A stretch of DNA of 32,887 nt from Deltaproteobacteria bacterium (GCA_021849045.1 JAJZTK010000034.1:1-32887), one strand, 5' to 3'; shown: positions 1-7,943, counted from the first letter of the stretch. The notes: generated from the sequence alone by a model not told the origin. A program made the numbers and translations.

Positions 1-182
1 CATCTCAAGAGAGAAGCACAGGAGCACTTGCCCTGAAATCAGAAAAAGGGGTAAGAAACGGTTCGATTGACAAAGAACAGGGCCTACAGGTCAAGCTGAG
101 CGGCCAAAATTTACAGGATTCTCCCGGACAAGATCGAAAATACCCCCTAGCGGGGGACAAAGCCCGTCCGTTCAATGAACGG
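1..182. other. Gene-free left edge, possible decayed insertion-sequence end
   Basis: No convincing reading frame lies here. On the plus strand ACAGGTCAAGC at about 89 and ACAGGATTC at about 114 flank GCGGCCAAAATTT, an arrangement that recalls the repeated end sequences of IS21-like elements; this is from memory and not a match I could test. Two short dyads are visible: CCCCC-TAGC-GGGGG at about 145-158 and CCGTTCA-A-TGAACGG at about 167-181, which abuts the stop codon of the truncated lipoprotein gene. An element end that cut off that gene would explain both. The alternative is ordinary intergenic DNA. Confidence 0.25.
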
Positions 183-383
183 TCACGGATTCAGGTCATA
201 GGTAAACGTCCCGTTTGTGTCGGTTACGCCAGTGATAGCTCCTGATACATACGTGAGACCTTGAGTTGGGGAGTCCACAAATTTTCCTGTTGCCGTCGTG
301 GGTGATGAGGAGCTGCTGCCACACCCTGCCAGCAGTGCGCCAGAAGCCAACGTTAAAACCAACCATCTCCATAGTCCTTTCAT
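183..383 (-). pseudogene. Truncated lipoprotein gene (N-terminal stub)
   Basis: The reading frame begins with a strong ribosome site (AAGGAGG seven bases before ATG) and encodes a 66-residue product. Residues 1-21 form a lipoprotein signal peptide ending in the lipobox LLAGC with Cys21, followed by a serine run and a beta-rich segment (GKFVDSP, then GTFTYD). That segment resembles the first module of much longer Geobacter-type lipoproteins in which FVDSP...TYxxG...TxxxGTFTY repeats. Here the frame stops straight after the first module. I infer loss of the 3' part by insertion or deletion at about 182. A genuinely short secreted lipoprotein cannot be excluded. Confidence 0.5.
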
Positions 384-497
384 GACAAACCTCCTTGAGG
401 AAATTATCCAGCCCTGCCGGACAGAACTGGAGTGAGAGACAGCATATGGGCAATTTCAGTTCAGCTTATGTAGCGGATACCGCCGGAGAAGAATCCA

Positions 498-521
498 GCG
501 CCGGAAGGAGAGGTCCGGCGC
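498..521 (-). terminator. Hairpin downstream of the receiver gene
   Basis: GCGCCGGA (498-505) and TCCGGCGC (514-521) form a perfect 8-bp GC-rich stem with an 8-nt loop, 30 bases past the stop codon of the receiver gene on the minus strand. The following minus-strand bases (TGGATTCTTCTCC) are only moderately T-rich, so this would be a weak intrinsic terminator. Confidence 0.45.
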
Positions 522-551
522 ACATTGCAAGGTGGGAAGATTTCCTCCTCG

Positions 552-941
552 TCATCCCATTTCAAATTCACTCGCCCGTTCGGCAGAAAGCCTCCCCACC
601 ACCTCCCGCACCTGCTCGGCCGTAAACGGTTTCTCGATCCCATCCTGCGCCCCGGCCGACCTGACCGCCAGTGCCAGCTCTTCAGGACCTACAGAACTGC
701 AGAGAACGATCTTCACCCCTTGGTCCAGGGCAACGATCTCCCTGGTCGCCTCAATGCCGTTCAACAGCGGCATTATGACATCCATAATGATCATGGCAGG
801 GCGGTGCTCCCGGAATTTTGCCACCGCCTCGACCCCGTTGGCGGCCTCGGCCACCACGTTGTAGCCATCCAGCTCCAGGATGCTGCGCAGGAGGTTCCGG
901 ATGAAAAAGGCATCATCCACGATCATGACCGTACGACTCAT
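552..941 (-). CDS. Stand-alone CheY-like response regulator receiver
   Basis: This 129-residue protein is one receiver domain with no output domain. The acidic pocket is Asp9-Asp10, the phospho-acceptor is Asp54 (IIMDVIMP), the switch position is Ser82 or Ser83 (LCSSVG), and the conserved lysine is Lys104 in KPF. All catalytic positions of the CheY family are therefore present, and it should be phosphorylated by a histidine kinase and signal by protein contact. No kinase gene is adjacent; the only one in the window is cheA, more than 25 kb away. The gene lies 100 bp downstream of the large lipoprotein gene on the same strand and is followed by a hairpin. Its ribosome site is weak. Partner and output are unknown. 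Confidence 0.9.
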   Translation of the reverse strand: MSRTVMIVDDAFFIRNLLRSILELDGYNVVAEAANGVEAVAKFREHRPAMIIMDVIMPLLNGIEATREIVALDQGVKIVLCSSVGPEELALAVRSAGAQDGIEKPFTAEQVREVVGRLSAERASEFEMG

Positions 942-991
942 CGTGCGTGGACCTGCAAATGCGACATATGCGAACCTCAGGTTTCAGCCCA

Positions 992-1025
992 AGGAACGCC
1001 GCCGGTAGTGCCCGACGGCGCTCCT
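992..1025 (-). terminator. Hairpin after the large lipoprotein gene
   Basis: AGGAACGCCG (992-1001) pairs with CGGCGCTCCT (1016-1025), ten pairs with one G-U on the minus-strand RNA and a 14-nt loop. It starts 17 bases past the lipoprotein stop. No T-tract follows, so it may act as an mRNA 3'-end structure or a partial terminator before the receiver gene. Confidence 0.35.
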
Positions 1026-1041
1026 CTTCGCATGCCTGTGG

Positions 1042-3516
1042 TTATCTTACCAACAGATTGATTCCGTAGACGCCGGATGACCAGGTGGACGTAACAATCG
1101 CCAGTTTCTTGTCGGCTGACATGAACCCGTGCACCGAACTATCCGCTGCAACCGTCAGAAGACCTGTAGAGTCGAGCAGCACCGTTTCTCCTCCCTGTCC
1201 GGTCGTACTGGTACTGCCGTTGCTGTCAAGGTATGACGAAACTGAACGCAGGCCGGCGCTGGATATGGCGTCGGTTGTTGAGTGCCAGACTGGCGTGGTC
1301 TCGTTGGCAACGGCAAAGTTTCTCCAGTTCCCGGCCAGATCAGCCTGGGTGAATGTCTGGCCGTTCATCGAAATCACATTGAACAGATACCCATTGCCCG
1401 CAAACGGGGAGTTGCCCACACCGAAGATCATTTTCTTGTCCGGCGTCATAATGCCGCGCCAGGCGGGTACTGCCGTATTGGTGGCAAGGCCGGTAGAGCT
1501 GATCTTTGAGGTACCAAAAGGCCCGCTGTAACCAGTGCGTGATGGAGCTACCAGGTTGCTGGTGTACGTCACGTTGCCCGTGCTGCCAGTAGTTCCTCTG
1601 GCAAACACCCATTCAGTGAAGTTTCCGCTTAAGATCTGGCTCTCGACGAAACTGCCGGCCACGAAGTCTGCACTGCTGAAGGTGCCCTGTTTCACTGCCA
1701 CCCGCAGGACGCGATCAGCCCCTACGGAAGCAACGCCAACGACAATCTGTTTGTTGGAGGAGATCTGCAACGGCGCCGGGGTGGTAGAGGTGGCAAAAGC
1801 GGCCGTGCCGGTTTCGGTAATCTTGCCGGTGGCGTCTATAGCCCAGTTTAGGTTGCCGCCGATGAAAGTGGATATGTCGGCAGCAGGAACATCGATCGGT
1901 GAGGTAGGATTCGTCGGCTTGTTGCCGTAGGTCATAGAGGTGATAGTGACATCGCCATTGGCAGCAACGGCACTGGTTCCGCTGACCCACCCCGGACGCG
2001 TTCCGGCGGCAACACCCGGGCCGGTATAAAAGTGGACGAAATTCCAGTTTCCGGTGAGATCCGCCTGGCTGAAGGTGGAGCTGGCAGTGCCGACCAGCCG
2101 GCCTTGACTGAGAGCATCGGCATGGGTAAGGAAGGTTTTGGTGTTGAATGTGTAGCCTGATTTGCTGGCAGTCACCTCCACAGTGCGGCCTGCAGGCACG
2201 TTCACGATAATATAAGTACCGTTGACATCGGTGCTGGTCATGGTGCTGGAGATGCTGTTGTTGGTGCTGTTGACATACTTTACCGGGTATGTCGTCACCC
2301 CGTCTGAATCTTTTGCCGTTACGACAGCGCCGCCGATATAGCCGCTGACTTCATTCGTGCTGTCAACTACCCTGCTGCGGATAACACCGTTTCCGGCAGT
2401 ATTCCCCCAGCTCGTCAGCTTGGCCGGTGGGAAAAGGGCATAGGGTCGGTCGGAGCCGTCACGATTTGCCGTTAGGGAAATGACATTGGAATAGGAATCG
2501 GCATAGGCTGAAAGGCTCATTTTGACGGTAAAGCTGGTGTTTTTCGGAATGCCGGCCAAAACGTACTGCCCGTTGGCATCGGTAGTGGTGGTTATTTCCG
2601 GGGTAAGGCCCGAGGTGGTTACGGAAACACCCGGCAGCGGGGCGCCGGCTGCAGATGTGGTGTATTCATAAACTTTCGACGTGAAAGAAACTGAATCGGC
2701 AGGCGGCGGGGTATAGACCGTTGCTGCCGAGGTCAGAGAGCTTTGAGCGGTTGCCGTGCTGACCGAAAAAGATGTGTTTGCCGTAGCAGTACCGCTTACC
2801 AGGGTATACTGGGTAGTTGTTACCGGTGTCGTTACTGTGCCGTTCAGGAATTTGGCCGGATCAACGCCGGTATAGACCGAAGCGGCTACGACATTGGCCA
2901 GGTTGGCTAAGTCGATGTTAGCCTTCGTGGCCGTTGCCGGGGCAAAGAGGACGGCATTAACAGCAGATTTTACCGTGTTTTCCAGAACAGCCGGCTGAAT
3001 GGTTGCTACGGCCGTGGAGGTAACGGCGCTGTTTGATGTTTCTCCGATCGTTCCCGGGGGGACGCCGATCTTCTGTTCCGCCAGAATGACCGCAGTCGAG
3101 CTGATAGAGTTGATATCTTTTCTGGTATTTGTCTCCAGAGCCCCCTGGTCGAGCAGCGCCTTTACCACTTTGGCGCCACTCACAGCCTTGACGACATAAT
3201 CCCCCTTGACAAGATTGGCAACAGTGTAGGTGTAGGAGCCATCGCCATTGTCCGTTGCCGTAACCGATGTTACCAGCGCGCCGACCAACGTTCTGATTTC
3301 AACGGTTGGCGGAGTGGCTGGGGCGGCAACGGTTTTCACAACAGCTTTCCCAACGGTATTTCCCGCAGGAAAGGTTACCACCCCGGTCAAGGTGACTGCC
3401 GTCGGAGCGGGCGTTGAACTGCCGGACGAACCGCATCCGGCCAATGCCAGGGGGAGAAGGATTGCCGTCAGGGCAACTCTCCAGCTTCGTAACGACGAAA
3501 TAATTCTGCGGTACAT
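1042..3516 (-). CDS. Large surface lipoprotein with carboxypeptidase-regulatory-like and repeated C-terminal domains
   Basis: I place the start at 3516 because AAGGAGGT lies about 8 bases before that ATG; the same frame is open back to 3567 but with no ribosome site. The 824-residue product has a lipoprotein signal peptide with lipobox ALAGC and Cys28. The N-terminal half has several beta-sandwich segments resembling CarboxypepD_reg domains (TDANGQYVLAGIP, STDVNGTYIIVNVPAG). The C-terminal part carries three related modules starting near residues 481, 612 and 721, each opening with TF[ST][QS]AD; the last two also share a later DKK[ML] segment. Composition is rich in Thr, Ser and Ala and nearly cysteine-free after the lipid anchor, as expected of an exported surface protein. 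The SARP-like regulator gene lies 234 bp upstream on the same strand. Specific function unknown. Confidence 0.85.
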   Translation of the reverse strand: MYRRIISSLRSWRVALTAILLPLALAGCGSSGSSTPAPTAVTLTGVVTFPAGNTVGKAVVKTVAAPATPPTVEIRTLVGALVTSVTATDNGDGSYTYTVANLVKGDYVVKAVSGAKVVKALLDQGALETNTRKDINSISSTAVILAEQKIGVPPGTIGETSNSAVTSTAVATIQPAVLENTVKSAVNAVLFAPATATKANIDLANLANVVAASVYTGVDPAKFLNGTVTTPVTTTQYTLVSGTATANTSFSVSTATAQSSLTSAATVYTPPPADSVSFTSKVYEYTTSAAGAPLPGVSVTTSGLTPEITTTTDANGQYVLAGIPKNTSFTVKMSLSAYADSYSNVISLTANRDGSDRPYALFPPAKLTSWGNTAGNGVIRSRVVDSTNEVSGYIGGAVVTAKDSDGVTTYPVKYVNSTNNSISSTMTSTDVNGTYIIVNVPAGRTVEVTASKSGYTFNTKTFLTHADALSQGRLVGTASSTFSQADLTGNWNFVHFYTGPGVAAGTRPGWVSGTSAVAANGDVTITSMTYGNKPTNPTSPIDVPAADISTFIGGNLNWAIDATGKITETGTAAFATSTTPAPLQISSNKQIVVGVASVGADRVLRVAVKQGTFSSADFVAGSFVESQILSGNFTEWVFARGTTGSTGNVTYTSNLVAPSRTGYSGPFGTSKISSTGLATNTAVPAWRGIMTPDKKMIFGVGNSPFAGNGYLFNVISMNGQTFTQADLAGNWRNFAVANETTPVWHSTTDAISSAGLRSVSSYLDSNGSTSTTGQGGETVLLDSTGLLTVAADSSVHGFMSADKKLAIVTSTWSSGVYGINLLVR

Positions 3517-3539
3517 AGTTAGACCTCCTTTTTGATTTC

Positions 3540-3555
3540 GGGCATGAAAATGCCC
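3540..3555. repeat. Inverted repeat in the lipoprotein leader
   Basis: GGGCAT-GAAA-ATGCCC is a perfect 6-bp dyad with a 4-base loop, lying just upstream of the ribosome site of the large lipoprotein gene. In the mRNA it would be a small hairpin ending about 8 bases from AAGGAGGT. It could also be half of an operator. Confidence 0.4.
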
Positions 3556-3575
3556 ATCAACGTGCACTGACTGCC

Positions 3576-3597
3576 ACTAACCGCAAAGTACTAACCG
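3576..3597 (-). promoter_or_regulatory. Paired octamer direct repeats, candidate regulator site
   Basis: ACTAACCG occurs at 3576-3583 and again at 3590-3597 (CGGTTAGT twice on the minus strand), 14 bp apart start to start. They lie 60-80 bp upstream of the large lipoprotein start. OmpR-type winged helices, including those of SARP proteins, bind direct repeats near promoters, and the adjacent regulator has such a domain. The link is inference; spacing differs from the 11-bp multiples usual for Streptomyces SARPs. Confidence 0.4.
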
Positions 3598-3604
3598 GCC
3601 GACG

Positions 3605-3630
3605 CCTCTGGTATGTGAACATACCAGAGG
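3605..3630. repeat. Perfect 11-bp dyad upstream of the lipoprotein gene
   Basis: CCTCTGGTATG (3605-3615) and CATACCAGAGG (3620-3630) are perfect inverted repeats around TGAA. The dyad sits between the regulator's stop codon (3751) and the lipoprotein start (3516). On the minus strand no T-tract follows, so it is a poor intrinsic terminator; an operator, or a processing or attenuation hairpin between the two genes, is as likely. Confidence 0.5.
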
Positions 3631-3750
3631 GTAGGTTACGGATTGGATACGTATTATGAAGAAAATAAAAAAGGGATTGTTTATGACTGATTTAGGCGGA
3701 AAAATACGGAGAGATTATTTTTATTGAGGCTCAATATTAAATAATACAAA

Positions 3751-6700
3751 TCACACTAACGCAGTTTTGTAAATTGCCGTGGTTCTGGCAGACGGCTTTA
3801 TCCCCTGGTAGGCGAGGCATTTCCTGCAGCGCTGGTACGTGTCGACCGCCTCACCCTTGAGCCCGGCGGCCAGGTAGCACTCCATCAGATTCTGATACAG
3901 TTCCTCGGCCAGGTCATCCACCTCCAGCCCCCGGAGATAGCAGGCGATGGCCCGCCTGTGGTCACCCCTCTGCAGCCAGAGGTTCCCCATGGCCACCACA
4001 TGCAGCACGAACCTGCTCTTCAGCCGCTTGCGCGGCGAGACCAGCCACGGTTTGTCACCCTCGTCATCCAGAAACTGGCCACGGTACAGGGCCAGGGCCT
4101 TTTCCGTCAGATGAACCGCCTCGGCCTCGTCCCCCCCATCCCCCTTCAACTGGGCGCTCCGCAGGAACTGGTCAAAGGCCCGGACGTCGGTCCAAACGAG
4201 TTGCTGGTCGAGAGAGATCCTCCCTTCCTGCACCTGAACTGCCCTGTCGTTGCCAAGGAGGCCGCGCAGGCGGTGCAGGGTGATCTTTAGCGCGCTCCTG
4301 GCCGTATCGCCGTCGGCGTCGGGCCAGAGATAATTGGCGATCTGCCCCTCGCGCGTCTCCGTCCCGCCCAGCGCCACCAGCGCCTTCAGCATCTCCAGCG
4401 GTTTCTTCTGCACCTTGCCGGAAAAGCGGACCGGTTCTTCGTTGACCAGCATCTTGAAGCCACCGAGGGTATAGAGCTTCACCGGCCAGGGCCACGCCTC
4501 GATTTCAACGGTTGGTGGATGGTCCGTGAGGTTGCGCAGCTGGATGAGCCGACGGACGTATTCCGTCTCGATCCCGGCCTCAAGGGCCCTTGCGCAGAGG
4601 TCAGCCATTACAGTAGGACGCCAGTAAAACTTATTCACATAGCCATTGATCCTTGCGAGGAGAAACGCCTTGCCGAGACGCTCTGTTCCTGCCTCAACTT
4701 CTCCGTGGCCGAATAACATCTGTGAGTCCACCAGGAGACAGTAAAATTCGAGCAAGGTGCTCCTGATACGATTGGCAATGTCATACCCTTTTGCCAACGC
4801 AACCGCTGCTTCTTCATCCTTCCCAAGTTCCCAGAGCAGTTCCGCTAACCCGGAATAGGCAATTCCTTCCGGAGCAAGAAATCCTATGGCAATAGCAGTA
4901 TGTATTACCATCCTCAGGTCTTCCAGCGCGCCGGAGAGATCCCCTGTCAGAAACTTCTCCCAACTTAAGCCGGTATGATACATGAGCATGTCGAGACGGC
5001 GAGACGTATTAAGTTGCCGGGACATCTGCTCTAGGAATCGGTCGGCAGTGGCCGTGTCACCCTTGCTCAATGCACAGGAAACTCCGTGCCCCAAGGCGTG
5101 GGACTCCCAGAAATAAACACCGCTGTTTTTTGCCAGTTGGAGTTGCTCGTGGGTCAACTCAACCCCTTCGTCGCATCGAGCAGTGACAAAGCAGTGCATA
5201 ATTTCATTGGTCTTGATCGCCTGAAGGGTCAGATCCGATAGCCCATCGCACAAGGACATCCGGTGCAGGAATTCGAACAGCATTGTAGCCCTGGCAAAAT
5301 CTCCTTCCCAGGTATAATAAGTCTTCAGGTGAATTGCTGTCATGAGCCTCTGATTAAGCTCAACGGTTTCGTCGTTGAGGACAAGAGTATAGGCCCGTTC
5401 ATGCCACTCTAAGATGTCGGAGTGATCGATCATCTTCAAGGACATGGCGTTGAAGATACTCATGGTTACCGTAGCCTCGATCTCCCGGCTCGGGAACGAA
5501 GGGTCGTCGACAAGCATGGCGCGAAGCGTGGCGAGCCACTCCTCACTGGCGCCGAACTCTCCCAGGTGAAAGGAGACATTAGCCGCGTTAGACCAGGCGA
5601 GAAACATGCCTGCCCGGTTGCCAGCTTCCCGGTACAGGTAAAAGGATCTTTTTAGATGATGCTGACTTTCCAGGGGAGAGACGGCCATAAGCGCCATGCC
5701 ATACCAAAAGAGAAGATCGGCGTCCGCGTCCCTCTGTTCGGAAGGTAGTCTTTCCAGCCATTCCCGGATTGTTCCGCTCCTCCCCTGGGCCAGAATGGCC
5801 GGGGCCTGCTGGCAGATTAACATGGCAGCCTGCTCCAACTCTCCGGCCTTTTGATACAGATCCACCGCCGCCGCAGGATCCCCTACTTCTGCAAACAGTA
5901 CGGCAGCGCTACACCTGAGTTGATTGACGTCCTTACGTCCGAACTGCTCCTCTGCCTGGCTCTGCAGAAATGCTTGAAAAAGCTGGTGGTACTGGTAAAT
6001 TGCCTCCTTTGCGGTTCGCCTGGAGGTGAAATAGTTGCTGCGACTCAACTCGGCAAGAATACGACCGGCCCGGTCATAGCCGGTCAGCGACTCTGCCAGT
6101 GATACCGGGACGTAGGGGAGCAGAGATGTAGCAAGCAGAAAGGCCTGATGCTCCTGGTTCATCCGGGCAAGCACCTCGGCGGCGAAATAGTTGAATATCC
6201 CCTCGGTAGTCCAGCACCCGTCCTTCGACAGCTCGCTACCCTGAAGCTTCGCATGTTCCACGATAAGCAGGAGCCCGGCGATCCACCCTTCTGTCTTGTG
6301 ATACAGCTGTTGAACAGTCTCGGCGGAAACGCCAGCGGCCGATCTTGCCTTGACGAATTCCATCGCCTCTTCGAGCGTGAACCGCACCTGCTCCCACCCA
6401 AGCAGCTCAATTCTGCCGTTTGCCTGCAGCCGGGCAAAGCGTGCCGGTGGCGCCTCCCGGCTGACCACGATGATGGTGATCCCCGGCGGGACCGCATCCA
6501 GCCCTGCGTAGAGAACATCGTGGAACAGAGGACCATGGGCGTCCTGAAAGTTGTCGAATACGACCGTGCATGGTTGGGAAAGACGGGCGTAAAACGTCTC
6601 GAACCAGCGGCGGGCAAAGGTCTCCAGGGCAAGAAATTGGTCGGGCGTCAGGCGAAGCAGCGGCTGCCCCGGTTCAGGCATTGCCTTGTTGACAGCGATT

Positions 6701-6999
6701 TCCATGAAGTGGAAAAAGGTGGCGATGTCCGTATCGCCACTGTCCACCTGATACCAGAGTGAGGGGAGCGAACGTGATTCAAGGTAGCTGGCAACCAGGG
6801 TGGTCTTTCCCGAACCGCCCGGAGCGGCAATCCATAGGCCGGGACGCATGCGGGCTTCATCGATGCGGCTGAAAAGCCGCTCACGGTGCACGACGCCAGT
6901 CATCAACGGCCGGGTCACCTTGTTGAGCGGCACCCTTTCGTCCTGCTGGAAAATCTCTCGAAGAGGACTGGAAGTAGATTCGTCAGTTGCCATCTTCAT
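3751..6999 (-). CDS. MalT-like ATPase regulator with C-terminal winged helix and BTAD (SARP-type)
   Basis: I prefer the ATG at 6999, preceded by AAGGGTGG; a GTG at 7026 would add nine residues. The 1082-residue protein opens with a STAND/NB-ARC-like ATPase domain (Walker A APGGSGKTT near residues 59-67, VVFDNF as the likely Walker B). A long helical-repeat region of TPR character follows. The last about 243 residues, from near 840, are an OmpR-type winged helix (LYTLGGFKMLVN, then ALKITLHRLRGLLG) and a bacterial transcriptional activator domain with its own helical repeats. MalT-family ATPases usually end in a LuxR helix-turn-helix, and AfsR-type SARPs carry the winged helix at the N-terminus, so the order is reversed here. 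It is likely an inducer- and ATP-switched activator; the lipoprotein gene downstream is the obvious candidate target. Confidence 0.88.
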   Translation of the reverse strand: MKMATDESTSSPLREIFQQDERVPLNKVTRPLMTGVVHRERLFSRIDEARMRPGLWIAAPGGSGKTTLVASYLESRSLPSLWYQVDSGDTDIATFFHFMEIAVNKAMPEPGQPLLRLTPDQFLALETFARRWFETFYARLSQPCTVVFDNFQDAHGPLFHDVLYAGLDAVPPGITIIVVSREAPPARFARLQANGRIELLGWEQVRFTLEEAMEFVKARSAAGVSAETVQQLYHKTEGWIAGLLLIVEHAKLQGSELSKDGCWTTEGIFNYFAAEVLARMNQEHQAFLLATSLLPYVPVSLAESLTGYDRAGRILAELSRSNYFTSRRTAKEAIYQYHQLFQAFLQSQAEEQFGRKDVNQLRCSAAVLFAEVGDPAAAVDLYQKAGELEQAAMLICQQAPAILAQGRSGTIREWLERLPSEQRDADADLLFWYGMALMAVSPLESQHHLKRSFYLYREAGNRAGMFLAWSNAANVSFHLGEFGASEEWLATLRAMLVDDPSFPSREIEATVTMSIFNAMSLKMIDHSDILEWHERAYTLVLNDETVELNQRLMTAIHLKTYYTWEGDFARATMLFEFLHRMSLCDGLSDLTLQAIKTNEIMHCFVTARCDEGVELTHEQLQLAKNSGVYFWESHALGHGVSCALSKGDTATADRFLEQMSRQLNTSRRLDMLMYHTGLSWEKFLTGDLSGALEDLRMVIHTAIAIGFLAPEGIAYSGLAELLWELGKDEEAAVALAKGYDIANRIRSTLLEFYCLLVDSQMLFGHGEVEAGTERLGKAFLLARINGYVNKFYWRPTVMADLCARALEAGIETEYVRRLIQLRNLTDHPPTVEIEAWPWPVKLYTLGGFKMLVNEEPVRFSGKVQKKPLEMLKALVALGGTETREGQIANYLWPDADGDTARSALKITLHRLRGLLGNDRAVQVQEGRISLDQQLVWTDVRAFDQFLRSAQLKGDGGDEAEAVHLTEKALALYRGQFLDDEGDKPWLVSPRKRLKSRFVLHVVAMGNLWLQRGDHRRAIACYLRGLEVDDLAEELYQNLMECYLAAGLKGEAVDTYQRCRKCLAYQGIKPSARTTAIYKTALV

Positions 7000-7089
7000 G
7001 AGCCAACCACCCTTGGCGACAAGCACACTATGATTTGCTTAATGTGCGTATTCCAAGCAAAAGTAATTCCATTTTAATGATAACTGTAT

Positions 7090-7160
7090 TTCAGCCAGTT
7101 AGGGCTGTTTGGCTGAAGGATAATCCTCCATACTGTAAAGTTACCCGACAAAATTTGTCG
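7090..7160. promoter_or_regulatory. Dyads upstream of the regulator gene
   Basis: This gap holds a perfect palindrome CGACAAA-A-TTTGTCG (7146-7160) and competing inverted repeats: TTCAGCC (7090-7096) can pair with GGCTGAA (7111-7117), and CAGCC (7092-7096) with GGCTG (7103-7107). None is followed by a clean T-tract in the minus direction. They could form the 3' end of the glycosyltransferase transcript or operators for the regulator gene. I could not fix a promoter here. Confidence 0.35.
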
Positions 7161-7174
7161 AAAAACCTTACATA

Positions 7175-7861
7175 CTACCGGTCTAATCCGGGATTATTCG
7201 ATCCGAGCAGTTGGACAAACTCACGCGTCAAAGGCGCACCATTACCGGCACGCACCAACCCCTCCCGCTGCAGGTCTGCCGGGGTATCCACATCATGCCA
7301 CTCGGGCAGCAGCCGCACCCGCAGACCCGCCTCCTCAGCCCGCGCCAGACTCTCCGCCAGGACGGTGCCGGTGCTCCAGGCAATCCCCGTGAACAGACAA
7401 TCCGGCACCGCTTTCAGGGCCAGCAGATAATAGCCGCCATCTGTGCTCGGACCGAACACCACATCCACCGCGTCGTCAGCCAATGCCCGGAACGCCTGGT
7501 GCAGATAGTCGACCGGCAGGTCCGGCGCGTCGGTCCCGACAATGACCATCCGTCGGTGCCCGCGGGACAGGACCTCGCGGAACGCGCCGGCCATCCTTGC
7601 CCCCAGATCGCCCCCTTGCTGGGGCAACGACACAAAGTCGGGGGCAATCCCCTGAAAATACTGGAGCGCCGCCGGGTCATCCTGGTAAAAAAGAAAACGT
7701 TGCACCTGCAGTAGTGAACGCACCTTGGCCAGGGTGTCCAGGAGCATGCAGCGGTAGAGTTCGGCCGCCTCTTCAGGCGTGAGGGGAGGGGTCAGCCGGG
7801 TCTTGACCCGACCCGGGGCGGGAAGTTTGGCAAAAACGATCAGGGCGCTGTCGTGTAACAC
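7175..7861 (-). CDS. TIGR04282-type glycosyltransferase (DUF2064)
   Basis: The 228-residue protein has the nucleotide-diphospho-sugar transferase fold of the family called TIGR04282 or DUF2064. The N-terminal motif FAKLPAPGRVKTRL forms the nucleotide-binding loop, GTDAPDLP is the metal-binding region, and FGPSTDGGYYLL followed by WSTG is the conserved core. HDVDTPADL near the C-terminus is also typical. Some members sit in arsenosugar gene sets, but nothing here suggests arsenic chemistry, so the acceptor is unknown. Translation starts at GTG (7861), with GGTGG about 10 bases upstream. The region before the start holds two DnaA boxes and ends at the folE2 stop. It appears to have its own transcript or to be the last gene of the lon-folE2 string. 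Confidence 0.88.
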   Translation of the reverse strand: MLHDSALIVFAKLPAPGRVKTRLTPPLTPEEAAELYRCMLLDTLAKVRSLLQVQRFLFYQDDPAALQYFQGIAPDFVSLPQQGGDLGARMAGAFREVLSRGHRRMVIVGTDAPDLPVDYLHQAFRALADDAVDVVFGPSTDGGYYLLALKAVPDCLFTGIAWSTGTVLAESLARAEEAGLRVRLLPEWHDVDTPADLQREGLVRAGNGAPLTREFVQLLGSNNPGLDR

Positions 7862-7903
7862 GATTGTAAAACCACCATTTCAATGATAATGAAAAATTTA
7901 GCG

Positions 7904-7943
7904 TTATCCACAATTTCAGGGGTTTTCAACAGACTTATCCACA
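7904..7943 (+). promoter_or_regulatory. Two perfect DnaA boxes
   Basis: TTATCCACA occurs at 7904-7912 and 7935-7943, same orientation, starts 31 bp apart, about three helical turns. A weaker TTTTCAACA (7923-7931, two mismatches) lies between them, and an AT-rich stretch (7880-7900) adjoins. This matches the consensus DnaA binding site exactly. They lie between folE2 and the glycosyltransferase gene with no dnaA, dnaN, gidA or parAB genes nearby, so a regulatory or DnaA-titration role is likelier than the origin. Confidence 0.65.

Noticed and set aside
3605-3630. Intrinsic terminator of the regulator gene
   Set aside because: The stem is good but no T-tract follows on the transcribed strand; kept as a dyad of unknown role.
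3722-3736. TATTGAG-G-CTCAATA dyad after the regulator stop codon
   Set aside because: Seven AT-rich pairs around one base cannot form a stable hairpin; too weak to list as a feature.
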